Below are positions 54,001 to 64,000 of a stretch of DNA of 64,000 bases, piece after piece. The stretch is from Lineus longissimus (taxonomy: Eukaryota; Nemertea; Pilidiophora; Heteronemertea; Lineidae). Where the stretch lies: positions 1,183,501 through 1,247,500 of the forward strand of contig NC_088310.1 of assembly GCF_910592395.1 (NCBI RefSeq). The letters run 5' to 3'. The number at the start of each line of letters is the position of its first letter. The first letter of the stretch is position 1. The position numbers and the translations under genes are program-made. Below the pieces are notes generated by a model. The model was not told where the DNA came from. It searched no databases and saw only the letters and a program-made list of their open reading frames with translations.

Positions 54001-57000
54001 ATGCAGACAACAGGCCATTAATAAGGCTATAAATCAAAAGGTAATTTAGTCGTTACTTAAGAAATGCCCCTCATCTCTGAAAGCGGGCAGAAATAATTGA
54101 TTAAAGCCAAAACGACACGGAAAATCGGCGCCATTATTGCTGAAAAGCGTGATTAGTCTTAGATCCGTTGATGAATATTCATGGTCATGCTCGCTATTCA
54201 TGGTCAGATGAGCAGACGGATGAAGTCGGCCTCTTTCTGATGAGAGGCATCCATCTTCTGTTCTCCTTGATAGACACGGGATGATCTATGAAACAATGTT
54301 TCTACTCCCTCGCTTAATCACCCCAAGGCAAACAAAAAACACAACCATTAAAAACACCTCATCGTTCACATCATCCTACTCATCATTCAAAAAAATTATC
54401 GAATTTCGCATCTTTTGTTTCAATATTGCATCCAATATAATCTATTTGTATTTTTGAATCCGGGTATAAAACTGATATTTTTTAAGATGGATGTCTTCTG
54501 GAAAATCCCACACTTTTGAAAACAAACATTTTATATATGGAACTTTAGAATCCTGAGAATGCTCCACATGTCCCACTTGATCCACTCGTACAAGCCCACG
54601 CAAATTTCAACTATTTCAAATCACTCTGATCCCTCTATATTTGAATATCGAATAAATCGAGAAATCAATCAATAAAAAGAATAGATAATTAAAGAACTTA
54701 CTCGCTTTATGTTAAACCGTGAATAACTTCGACAGTATATCCCAATTATCTCGGCAAACGCTCTCAAGTATCTTATCCCAATGCTGCCACTATCAAGACT
54801 GAGCTCTTGGCCTTAAGTGAGCCCTTTACAAACCGTCTCAAAGACCCAATTATATTACTGTTGGCGAGGCACGTGCCCTGTAGCCCCTACCTTTACCATT
54901 AAGCATATGGTGCGGGTTGGTGACAATGAGGGATGAGCTCGCTACCTCTTTGGCGTCAAGAGATGGGGCGTAGCCAATGTCTCCTTTATTATTTATATTA
55001 GCTGACAAGTGACATGTTGGCGCGCTAACCACTGCTATTAGTTTGTAAAGAAAGAATCTCAACCAACTTAAGATGCTGAGGCATTATATTACCACAATAT
55101 TTATTCTTCGTGAGTGGTTTCGGTGAACACATCACTTTTTGTCTCATGATTAGAATTCAACATTTCAATAATTGGAATGTCATACCTTTGTGGAAAGGTA
55201 CGTGTGTATTGGACAACAATGTGTATACATTGACAGAATTTGATACTGAAACAATTTGATTGATATAGGAGCGTTTTGATAACATGATTTATTCCGAAAC
55301 ATGTTTTTCTCCTCGACCTCCAACCGAAACTTACCTTTAGAATAAAGTCAATTCTTGCGATATCTATTAGGAAGTTTTCTCATTCTTAACTTGCACACGC
55401 CTTGTATATAGATAATAACGTTAAGATAAGATGTTGACTCTCGACAAAATAAGAAAAGTTTATCAATTTCTGAGATTGGACACATTTTCCATATTCAGTT
55501 CTGTAAACTTTTTGTATATGCCCCATGAACGAAAGAGCGAATATCAGCCGCAGTTATGTTATCAGCGCTTGTGGGTTCTGTGACTTTAGATAATGCGAAA
55601 TGTGACTTTGTATCTGGTAACTTGTATGTATGAACAAGACATTTTGTCAGCAGATAATGTGTCTATAAACTACATGTACTTGTTTTATGTAGTAAAATCC
55701 TGGATTTGAAAGATCGTAATTCACAATCTTGGGAAAACTGGAAAAACCTGCCTTTCATGTAAAGGCAAAATTTATTGAAACTAGTGGTGCTATGTGCAGC
55801 ATGCAGCAGATATGATAACATGCCGCCAATCGAAATAAAAGCTATTGTATCATTAATGATGTACTACGATTTTCAACGGCCTGTAGCAATTAAAAAACTA
55901 GATAGAACAAGTGGAGAGGTACAGAATTGACACAAAATATGGGCAACTGCGTCAGAAGAGGGGATGTTGTGGAGTTGTAAAATGAAACACTTTAAACTAA
56001 GATTGCGACATTGACGATACATTCCTTGAGTCACCTACCTACCGCGCGTATCACGCCTTCAGAAGCAGAAGGTAAAACGACACCTGATATGACACACAAA
56101 ACGAAATAAATAACTCCTCAAATTCATGAAATATATTTGCTCAACACAAAAAGGTAAAGTCCAGTGAATGAATCTCACCTGAGTTAGTCCACTTTTAGCC
56201 AAGACTGATCCTTTTTCTTAAGATGAGCACACAGATCAGAGAATTTGCGGGAAGATTCCACGAGGGCTGTTATAAAGAGTAACCTCACATGGATGAGTCT
56301 CATATTTATATGACTCAATGCCAGGAGCAGGGAATGAAACCGGATTCGCCACCTGTCAGTGTCGCGCTACACTAAACGTATCGTCCTTGACTGCGTCGAA
56401 GTTTGAGGCGTGGCTAGCATAATTAGATTGGCCATTTACGCCGAATCTTCAAAGATCCATGTGACAGATGTCATGATGAAGGTAGACCCACGGTTTATAT
56501 TTGAAGTTATCATCTTGATACAGAGAAGAATGTTCAGCTATGGAGTATTTTCTGTGTCTTCGCGAAGATTGTGACTCGACAAGAAAATACGTAAGCTACG
56601 TCTCCACGCGACTGAGAGAGATCCGTGTGCATCTATCAGAAGAGCAGAAAACATCGAATATTTAAAAAGGATAGTGGGTGAGGGGCAATAACTACTCTGA
56701 AACAGAAAAAGAACTGCCGACATGTCGGGACAAAAAATGATATGGCAGAACCATTCGCGCAGGACCAGTGTACCATGTGTGGTTGTTCCCTATACTTCAG
56801 TTTTTAATAAAGGTAAACACCAAAAAACGCATCAATCTATCATTCAGCGTTTCGAATGAGGGGAAACACTCCTCACACGAAATTACTCAAAAACAAACAC
56901 CAGTGCTGAGTAGGCCCTAAGTAGTTTCCCGTCTTTGATATCAGAGAAGGCTAGTACACAAGCGAAATAAGTTTACTACTTCTGCAGGACTTTGTCGAGG

Positions 57001-57496
57001 AACATTATAAGCACTGCACCTGATTATCTTTTTGCGTGTCTATGAATTGTCTCGATGTCACAACCTTGCCATCATAAAAGCACCACTAAGTGATCGCATT
57101 TAACAATGTTTTTCATTAAATTGATAAGGGACCAGTATATAGTTTTTAAAGGTTCATAGTCCTGGGAATGTCGTCTGAGATGATCTAATACCCCCATCTT
57201 TGTTAATGATGAAGGTATCATCAGAAAGTTTACAATGGTCGCGAGCCGTGGTTCTTAAGCAGTCAATCACTTTCAATGGCCGTCTCACCCCAGCGATCAC
57301 GACGACAGATTCGCGTCTTCAAGACCACAACTTTGAATGCACCAAGAGAATGTTCGCGTGGCTGACCACCAGGTCATCCAGGGCGATCTGATAATAACAT
57401 CTTCCGATTGTTCTTAACCACAGCTGTGCTATAACCTAAACCTAACTTGTGGCGTCACAGGGTGACCGCTGTGCATAATGGGGGCAGTTTGACCAG
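45070..57496. other. region upstream of prox; no coding gene recognised
   Basis: About 12 kb of AT-rich sequence with only short open frames that lack family features (the longest, 47470-47916 on the plus strand, looks random). It must contain the prox promoter or noncoding first exon(s) if the acceptor at 45069 is used. Donor-like GTAAGT sites on the minus strand occur near 54700 and 55330, but I cannot tie one to prox. One SINE-like remnant is present at 53270-53466. Confidence 0.6.
53270..53466 (-). mobile_element. tRNA-Glu-like SINE remnant
   Basis: On the minus strand 53460-53418 reads ATGGTCTAGTGGTTGGAGCA then GCAGGTGGCTTTCACAACC. This resembles the D-arm/A-box and anticodon arm (loop CTTTCAC, anticodon TTC) of tRNA-Glu. 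No matching acceptor stem and no good B-box or T-arm follow, so it is not a working tRNA gene. The downstream sequence to about 53270 is GC-richer than its surroundings and could be the SINE body. The outer limits are guesses. Confidence 0.35.
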
Positions 57497-58036
57497 TTAG
57501 GGCAGTTTGACCAGTCTTAATTAAAGAATTGCCATTATAGTTAGTGACCACGAAGCGTCATATTATCTGTCTCTCCACGTGCTACCTACAAACAGCCCAC
57601 ATTTCATCCGTGACCGCAATTTCAAGTAATTAATCTACTAATTTTCAATGGACGCTGGACATATGTCACACTTATCAATTAACTAATTAACTTAAAATAG
57701 AGTAACAAGTTTCTTTTGAATTATTGAGAGAGCTCTTGTCGTCTACCAAATGCCCCATCCCTCTCTGCAATTAGGGCAGTTTGACCAGTCTTAATTAAAG
57801 AATTGCCATTATAGTTAGTGACCACGAAGCGTCATATTATCTGTCTCTCCACGTGCTACCTACAAACAGCCCACATTTCATCCGTGACCGCAATTTCAAG
57901 TAATTAATCTACTAATTTTCAATGGACGCTGGACATATGTCACACTTATCAATTAACTAATTAACTTAAAATAGAGTAACAAGTTTCTTTTGAATTATTG
58001 AGAGAGCTCTTGTCGTCTACCAAATGCCCCATCCCT
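57497..58036. repeat. exact 274-bp tandem duplication
   Basis: The block beginning TTAGGGCAGTTTGACCAG at 57497 starts again at 57771, and the two copies match base for base for 266 bp, to ATCCCT at 57762 and 58036. Only the 8 bp CTCTGCAA separate the first copy from the second. The lack of differences means a very recent duplication or an assembly artefact. A shorter GGGCAGTTTGACCAGT motif also precedes the first copy. Confidence 0.95.
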
Positions 58037-58357
58037 AAAGACTTTCGGACGACAAAACGTAAGCGAGACTCCACGAGAAAATGTGCCAAGCCAAGATAAT
58101 GCATAATGGCTTCCATCGCAATGTCTCTACACTTTGTCCTCCATCTCAACCAGAAATCTGTAGCAACGACGACGGAAACGACGCAGTAGCCTCTTCCATT
58201 CGGATAAACACAGCGCCGAAATCAGATTCACATTCAGAGTTCGAAAATTGTTCGAAAAGTTGTACCAAAAATGAATTGAAATATTACTGAATTACTCTCT
58301 TGTTTAGCGAAGAGTAATTAGTCCAAGTCATAGACGATATTCTATTGATTCTCCAAT

Positions 58358-58660
58358 CGGTTGTGACATGGCTGTGACTAGAGACACAAGTTGACTGATG
58401 GATGATGTGTCTTATGTGTGTTGTTGGTTGTGACTGCGCAGCGACGAAAGACACAGCGAGACGCTCCATTTGTCTTATTCTGTCTTTAAATTAGTACGTC
58501 ATCAGCATTGTTGTTGATGCGATTCCCACATGTGTCCACTTATCCCGAGAACCAATGCTCTTATTCGTGGTGTGTGGTGCTGCCATCTCGTTTTAAGTGA
58601 GCAAATTAAGCGAATTGCCACATGTCGTGAGTTGATGTCGGACAATATTAATCTTAGACA
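58358..58660. repeat. diverged dispersed repeat, copy A
   Basis: This block shares an ordered series of words with 59130-59375: GGTTGTGAC, then CTGTGACT/TTGTGACT, GACGAAAGACAC-AGCGAG (copy B CAGGAAAGACAGACGCAGCGAG), GATGCGAT, and GTGCTGCCATCTCGTT followed by GCGAA(T/C)TG. The same order and spacing with many substitutions indicates an old duplication or a repeat family. Confidence 0.55.
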
Positions 58661-59129
58661 GATGGGTCGGTCACTTTGATATTGCATGTATTTCAGAAAT
58701 GAAGACGACTCAGCGCTACAAGAGTGCAGGGATAATTGTTACAAGGTCCCTTTGGTACAATGTGGATTAAGTGATCAGATAGGACAACACTCAGCGGTCT
58801 CAGACCTTCTGGTTGTGAAGTGCCAGATTGGAGGACCTGCATGCGACATCGTCTTGTGTCTTCTTCTCTTACGAACCGTCTGTCGGTGCCTTTCCGCCCT
58901 CAAGAATGTGACTCTTCCATTAAAAAAACAATTGTGTTTCACCCCATCCCAACCCAAGACACAATAATGGATATGAAGGGTAAACGGCGCGTGGCCGGCT
59001 GACTGAATGAGATCACGGTGACCCGTTATAAATGTTTCGCCAGCTTCGTTATTTTGCCGCTACGCGGCGCGTTGGGTCCTTGCGTCAAGTCATTGAGTAG
59101 CATTTTTATTGTGCTATTGGGTGTGATTG

Positions 59130-59375
59130 GTTGTGACACGAGACGCATCCAATGATGTAGGCCGACACTGTAGTGTTGGCTGTGACTGTCAGGAAAGACA
59201 GACGCAGCGAGTAGTTCAATGTCGTTCTATTGTTCAAGAGTGATGCGATAGGCCACAGTTGAGATTTCGGCGCAACCTCGCCGGTGCACTGTGCTGCCAT
59301 CTCGTTGTATATGAACGAACTAGGCGAACTGTCGCAACGATCCATGTTGTGCGAGGACAACGTAACCCCCTCAGT
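59130..59375. repeat. diverged dispersed repeat, copy B
   Basis: Partner of copy A, about 0.75 kb away in the same orientation. The best-preserved part is GTGCTGCCATCTCGTT with TATATGAACGAACTAGGCGA behind it. The open frames across the two copies are in different frames, so the similarity is at DNA level rather than protein level. Confidence 0.55.
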
Positions 59376-59811
59376 ATAATTTCTGGTGTATCTTTTCGCC
59401 TCGATCAACAAAGACGAGGTCTCCTAACTTAATTATAAAGGCTGTGATTACCACAATTGTCTCACATTTCACATATATCTAGTGGTCTCTTGAACACGCC
59501 GAAACGACCATTCTCAGTGGAGTTAGTGACAGTTTCAATCTAGCTTTTAGACGAAGACATATTTAACATCTATGGCCGTCATTGTTACAAACTTTGCTGG
59601 CATTGATAAAGGCTTGGTCACAACCTGGTCAAAATAACAGAAAGACAGCTTTCTAGAGGGCTGGACACAATCCAAAGACAGGGACAGCCATATATCTCAA
59701 CAGACTTGGCTGCTTTTCACTCAGGATGACTCACTGACGATCTGGTTACTGCACTGACACCAAATGAACACCCAAAATGACTCAGTCAACAATTGTTTAA
59801 GTGTACAACAT

Positions 59812-59817
59812 TTTATT
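59812..59817 (-). terminator. Churchill polyadenylation signal
   Basis: AATAAA on the minus strand, about 290 nt beyond the stop codon, with a G/U-rich stretch some 45 nt further on (TTTGGGTGTTCATTTGGTGT). It implies a short 3' UTR of roughly 0.3 kb. Confidence 0.5.
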
Positions 59818-60104
59818 ATTTACAATTTGAAACAAATATATAAGTACTCAAATACTCACAACATCAAACTCACTGAGCAATTCCTCAGTGGAGGCAGACA
59901 CCCATGTGCTTCTCCCCATCCTGCTGTACAACTGATCAGATGAAGAGTCCAACACCCTAAATCTGATACAGGTGCTGAAGAGACATCTCAAACACTGTAG
60001 GAGGAAGGAAACCTATATTGAGTCTAGTAAGATTCCAAAGCCTATCCAGGCTAGCACTGTCGTCCTCACACCAGTCTCTGTCAAACCTTTGTTGGATGTT
60101 CTGG

Positions 60105-60253
60105 TTAGCACCTTTTATCAACAGGCATAATACTCCTCGAGTCCTCCCCTCTCCCGCAGAGTAAGCACATCATACTGTAGTTCTGATACTCTTCATCAAT
60201 GTCAAATGTGAAGTCGTGATTGGCTATGACGTGTTGGCATGAACTGCACACAT
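60105..60253 (-). CDS. churc1: Churchill exon 3
   Basis: 149 nt after ATTTCAG; completes His60, then encodes VCSSCQHVIANHDFTF ... YSMMCLLCGRGED and ends IMPVDKRC with TAA at 60107-60105. It holds the remaining Cys and His ligands. Confidence 0.95.
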
Positions 60254-60906
60254 CTGAAATCAAGGAGAGACAAGTATAGTCTTCGCAAAGATTGATGAGG
60301 ATGTTATACCTGTAACTTAGATTTTGAACTTAAGATAAGACTCTTTTTCCTGACTGAAGGATTCGCTAACCACCTTTTATGCCAATGATTAATGCCTATT
60401 ATTAAACTGCGGTACATGTGATGGACCAGGGTATACTTCGTCAGGCCATAATCACAACTTCATCTTACGTTGATAAGTCACAGATTCCGTTCCATCTTCA
60501 TGCTCATCTTTCACTCGATTCTCAACAGCGATTGGTTCCTTCTTCTTGCACTGGCTGCAACCAGCGAAGTTCATGATGTAGGAGCCATTCTCCAAACATA
60601 TATTATCCTGTAAAGAAAACAAAGGACACAATGGATCGATGAAAGCTTTGGAGAGAAGTAATCGCCGACAGGTTTATCTTTTTTGTCACACCCTGTAAAA
60701 CACAAACCCGGAAGTAACATCGATCGGTACGTCGCCTATAAATCACTGCATGCATAAATACTAGACAGCTAAAAGGGTATAACTAAAGTGTGATTGATTC
60801 TCCTAATAACATGTAACGAACTTGCCAAATATGGTACAAGATGGTGCTTTATTTGGTCCATAATTACCCGATTGGGGAACTCTTCTTTCACACATTCAGA
60901 GCACAT
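60105..60906 (-). CDS. churc1: Churchill zinc-binding protein, three exons
   Basis: The coding region joins 60906-60868, 60607-60469 and 60253-60105 on the minus strand, giving 108 residues (human protein about 112). Churchill is a small nuclear zinc-binding protein, described in vertebrates as a regulator in early neural development. The predicted protein starts MCSECVKEEFPNR, continues CLENGSYIMNFAGCSQC and VTYQHVCSSCQHVIANHDFTF, then YSMMCLLCGRGED, and ends after a short tail. The family zinc ligands appear in place: Cys2, 5, 17, 30, 33, 62, 65, 89, 92 and His60, 67, 72. Introns of 260 and 215 nt both obey GT-AG and preserve frame (CGG|GTAATT...TTTACAG|GAT; CAAC|GTAAGA...TTTCAG|ATG). All exons are intact, so it is likely functional. 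The short introns contrast with the huge ones in prox. Confidence 0.95.
60469..60607 (-). CDS. churc1: Churchill exon 2
   Basis: 139 nt after TTTACAG; encodes residues 14-59 (DNICLENGSYIMNFAGCSQC ... DGTESVTYQ) plus the first base of His60. It contains Cys17, Cys30 and Cys33. It ends CAAC|GTAAGA, a strong donor. Confidence 0.95.
60868..60906 (-). CDS. churc1: Churchill exon 1
   Basis: Thirteen codons, MCSECVKEEFPNR, carrying the first CxxC zinc-ligand pair. The ATG at 60906-60904 sits after an A-rich run (CAACAAAAAATG), a favourable context. It ends in phase 0 at CGG|GTAATT. Confidence 0.92.
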
Positions 60907-61152
60907 TTTTTGTTGGTCCGTCGCTATTTATGTGTAATTCCGCCTGAGCCGGACGGCCACGCTCTGCATTCTGGTTGTGACTTTGTCCTCAAAAGACCGG
61001 GACAAATGGAAATCAAACAAAAGTTTCTTGCAGTTTTGCATGTTTACGAGTTTTCTTTACATGGGTGGCGCCACCTTTCATGCAACCTAGAAACGGTATA
61101 CAATCAATATGTAAAGAGCAAGCTCTAGTGAACTCACACAACTGTTTGACAT

Positions 61153-61292
61153 GGGGCCCCCCCCCCCCCCCAACCCCCGTCCTTCTGACATATTTAGCCA
61201 GTACATTGGGGGATGAGTCCCCCAAACCCCCTCCCCCGTTCTCTGAAAGTGACAGGTTTTAGCCAGTACATTGGGGGAGGCCCCCCCCCCCA
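61153..61292. repeat. C-rich minisatellite, 65-bp period
   Basis: TTTAGCCAGTACATTGGGGGA occurs at about 61193 and 61258, a 65-bp step, each followed by C-rich sequence. Runs of 15 C (61157-61171) and 11 C (61281-61291) flank them. About two and a half units. Run lengths may be unreliable. Confidence 0.75.
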
Positions 61293-61362
61293 TTGGACTC
61301 TAAAAATAGAATTCCTTGGAGACGCTGAACCATAAGGTCCCATAAAGAAATAGTCCCCGCCC

Positions 61363-62074
61363 GCATACTAATGCTGACTTTATTATAGCCTACCTTTTAA
61401 GGCACTATGGCAAACTTCCATCTCCAATCACATCAACGTATGTTGGATCAAACACCCACACAGGGTCTCCTAATTATCATGATCATTACATAATCAAATA
61501 ATAACATGTCGCCTTCTTTTCGGTGAAACTGAGACTGAATTATTCACATTGTGTTCAACTGTGTTCATTTCGCAGTAAATTCATTAGTTGCCAATGTATG
61601 CCTTAGAGGTGGCAGAATGGTACTGTTTAGACAAGATGTCTCTCCAACAGCCTCAAAGAATATTGGATAGAACGTCACTGTACTGGGTCCCAGTAATAAA
61701 TATTGCCATAAAGACATATGATATTGTTCTGGGACTTATGTAAGATTAGTTCTCTCCGCCAAACCCAAGACTGAAGAATAAGCACCTTGTGTTTATAGGC
61801 TAACAAATGCAAACACTTCCAAATGGACCCCCTACAAGAGAAGAGTGGCTCTTCTTCTCTCCGACTTTGACACCCTATACGAACATATCAATAGATCAGC
61901 CAGCGGTCCTTGGTGTCGCCGCGTGGGTTTCGTCCAGTGAAATTGTTTGCAAAGGTCAGGGAACCACGATCTGACATCCATAACAAGCGTATCCCCTTTT
62001 CATGCCAGTTATAGTCGGGTGCTACACCACAGTCGGGATAGTGGCCGCCAAATGAATGGTTGTTGAATTTAAAA
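61363..62074. repeat. local duplicon, full copy 1
   Basis: Reference copy of a unit that recurs twice downstream. The left part (61363-61795) matches 62254-62674, and the right part (61564-62074) matches 62682-63192 at a constant offset of 1,118 bp. It includes GTCACTGTACTGGGTCCCAG and, at the right end, a minus-strand frame ending GDTKDRWLIY then TGA. Confidence 0.9.
61888..62074 (-). other. possible C-terminal exon of an unknown gene (copy 1)
   Basis: Same frame as at 63006-63192, ending KDRWLIY and TGA, with Leu where copy 3 has Trp. In this copy the frame is closed by a TGA about 12 nt upstream of the shared segment and no AG acceptor is near, so it may be a dead duplicate. No family recognised. 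Confidence 0.25.
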
Positions 62075-62253
62075 TCATGAAATCATGAGGCAGATCAAGT
62101 TAAAGGTCAAACTCAGGAACGACAAGATCAAGATTTCCTTCCAATAAATTTTCAGCAAGACTTACCTTCCACTTGGACAATCGCAACTTGAATTAAGACT
62201 ATAGAGACCTTTAAGTTTTCCTGGCAATATGGTCCATCAGATAGCACCAGGTA

Positions 62254-62674
62254 GCATACTAATGCGGACTTTATTATAGCCTACCTTTTAAGGCACTATG
62301 GCAAACTTCTATCCCCAATCACATCAAACACCCACACAGGGTCTCCTAATTATCATGATCATTATACATAATCAAATAATAACATGTCGCCTTCTTTTCG
62401 GTGAAACCGAGACTGAATTATTCACGTTGTGTTCAACTGTGTTCATTTCGCAGTAAATTCATTAGCTGCAAATGTATGCCTTTGAGGGGGCAGAATGGCA
62501 CTGTTTAAACAAGAAGTCTCATTAAACAGCCTCAAAGAATATTGGATAGAACGTCACTGTACTGGGTCCCAGTAATAAATATTGCCATAAAGACATATGA
62601 TATTGTTCTGGGACTTCTGTAAGATTAGTTTTCTCCGCCAAACCCAAGACTGAAGAATTAACACCTTGTGTTTA
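62254..62674. repeat. local duplicon, copy 2 (left part only)
   Basis: Matches 61363-61795 with scattered substitutions and lacks about 12-13 bp (ACGTATGTTGGAT region) found in copy 1. It stops after CACCTTGTGTTTA and the next copy begins within 10 bp, as expected from unequal exchange. Confidence 0.9.
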
Positions 62675-62681
62675 ACCTGCT

Positions 62682-63192
62682 TTCATTTCGCAGTTAATTC
62701 ATTAGTTACCAACGTATGCCTTAGAGGGGGCAGTATGGTACTGTTTAGACAAGAAGCCTCTCCAACAGCCTCAAAGAATATTGGATAGAACGTCACTGTA
62801 CTGGGTCCCAGTAATAAATATTGCCATAAAGACATATGATATTGTTCTGGGACTTATGTAAGATTAGTTCTCTCCGCCAAACCCAAGACTGAAGAATAAA
62901 CACCTTGTGTTTATAGGCTAACAAATGCAAACACTTCCAAATGGACCCCCTACAAGAGAAGAGTGGCTCTTCTTCTCTCCGACTTTGACACCCTATACGA
63001 ACATATCAATAGATCAGCCAGCGGTCCTTGGTGTCGCCGCGTGGGTTACGTCCAGTGAAATTGTTTGCAAAGGTCAGGGAACCACGATCTGACATCCATA
63101 ACCAGCGTATCCCCTTTTCATGCCAGTTATAGTCGGGTGCTACACCACAGTCGGGATAGTGGCCGCCAAATGAATGGTTGTTGAATTTAAAA
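62682..63192. repeat. local duplicon, copy 3 (right part only)
   Basis: Matches 61564-62074 at an exact 1,118-bp offset without a net indel. It differs from copy 1 at a limited number of positions. It ends at GAATTTAAAA, where the two copies abruptly diverge. Confidence 0.9.
63006..63192 (-). other. possible C-terminal exon of an unknown gene (copy 3)
   Basis: An open minus-strand frame running FKFNNHSFGGHYPDCGVAPD to GDTKDRWLIY and TGA at the end of the duplicated unit. It is rich in Trp, Gly, Asp and Asn and looks more protein-like than its surroundings. I do not recognise the family. A TTTAACAG|TTTTAAATTC acceptor-like site lies at its start. The equivalent frame at 61888-62074 is also open, with one silent change (Arg codon, 63048) and one Trp to Leu change (63103). 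It could be a real duplicated exon or chance. Confidence 0.3.
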
Positions 63193-63562
63193 CTGTTAAA
63201 ACTGTTCACGTCAACTTACATATGATTAGACAAACCTTCATGAATTCAATGGAGATTTCCACATCACAGGAGAGAACCGAAGTGATGGCATCACGCATAT
63301 TTAACATGATCACTTCCATACTTACCATCATGACTTGGACGTGCGCCTTTAGTTTCTTTGAGCAAATGGTATTTGATAAGGGACAGCAATTAAATTGCCG
63401 TTGAACTTGTACATGAAATACAGTGATGTACATAATTCACACATGTCTGACTTGAAATTTCAAACTGCGCAGTTCATTCCCGCCTTGAGCATGACTATTT
63501 CTACAATAAAAACCCTTTGAAACCAATCCATACTTTTATCAGGAATAGATACTGTGCCTTAC

Positions 63563-63800
63563 CTTCTGCTGCAGCCGTTTTGATTTGTTTCGGAAAATTT
63601 GAAGGTATTTTTACGTTAGAAATCGGAAAAAGTGTTCCCGCGATGTTCTCCGCAGCTCACACACCAACCAACTGGCGTTCAAATCAAGCGCGACCGATCA
63701 CGACCCAAGACAATACATTTACGTCACAGCGTCCGTGCACTTCTACTCCTCTACGCCTTGAGCCAGGCCGGCTAGCAGTTACCTGCTCACGAGAGTCTTT
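63563..63800 (-). promoter_or_regulatory. possible promoter / noncoding first exon
   Basis: A locally GC-richer stretch with several CpGs contains ACGTCAC at 63721-63727 (CRE-like) and ends on the minus strand in AGAAG|GTAAGG, a near-perfect donor (exon edge 63563). It contains no convincing coding frame, so it would be a 5' UTR exon of a minus-strand gene, possibly the one suggested by the duplicated frame nearby. Speculative. Confidence 0.25.
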
Positions 63801-64000
63801 TGTTCTGTCAATGGATCAATATGAGAGGCATTGTCAAAAATATGACAGGCATTGTTAAAATGTGGGCTTAGCTTTATAGCATACATACTTGTACATGTAC
63901 GTTTACCCAATTACTGTGGAAATGCATAAGGAAGGTTCCGTAAGCCAAAGGACGACGTAAATGCATTTTTTTATCAACGATTTTTTTATCATTTCCCCAA

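Noticed and set aside
3763-61292. CRISPR array or prokaryotic mobile element among the tandem repeats
   Set aside because: Repeats are few, adjacent without spacers, and the window is clearly animal DNA with spliceosomal introns.
63517-63858. 113-codon plus-strand frame
   Set aside because: Low-quality composition; the minus strand of the same stretch has better promoter and donor signals.

Overview
The window is animal nuclear DNA: AT-rich, with short coding exons separated by very long introns, canonical GT-AG splice sites, minisatellites and decayed repeats, and no operons or ribosome binding sites. Two genes can be reconstructed, both on the minus strand. The first is a complete-looking coding region for a Prospero/Prox homeodomain transcription factor (821 predicted residues in four coding exons, 45007 down to 3471). 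The second is a complete Churchill zinc-finger gene (108 residues in three exons, 60906 down to 60105) that is too fragmented to appear as a long open frame. Invertebrate-style Prospero domain residues, together with a Churchill gene (to my knowledge missing from flies and nematodes), suggest a non-ecdysozoan invertebrate such as a lophotrochozoan, hemichordate or echinoderm. The species cannot be fixed from the sequence alone.

Layout from low to high coordinate: 1-3470 is 3' flank and probable 3' UTR of prox. 3471-3656 is the last prox exon; 3657-9022 is intron 3, with two minisatellites. 9023-9167 is exon 3; 9168-36801 is a 27.6-kb intron 2. 36802-36956 is the homeodomain exon; 36957-43027 is intron 1. 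43028-45007 is the large first coding exon, with a 5' UTR piece reaching an acceptor at 45069/45070. 45070-59800 is intergenic or holds unseen 5' noncoding exons of prox; it contains a tRNA-Glu-like SINE remnant, an exact 274-bp tandem duplication and a pair of diverged repeats. 59812-60906 is the Churchill gene. 60907-64000 holds a C-rich minisatellite, a locally duplicated 0.4-0.7-kb unit, and a possible first exon of another minus-strand gene.

The most notable observation is that prox intron 1 is a textbook minor-spliceosome (U12-type) AT-AC intron. It has the 5' site ATATCCTTT, the branch site TTCCTTAAC 10-11 nt before the 3' end, and a terminal AC. Only this pairing keeps the reading frame into the homeodomain. 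In Drosophila the same place in prospero is occupied by the known U12/U2 twintron that makes long and short isoforms. Here the U12 outer intron is seen, but no frame-preserving inner U2 intron can be built.

The two genes are probably independent. Prospero/Prox proteins are nuclear regulators of neural and other differentiation, and Churchill is a small zinc-binding nuclear protein implicated in vertebrate neural development. Their close, same-strand linkage may be worth a synteny check.
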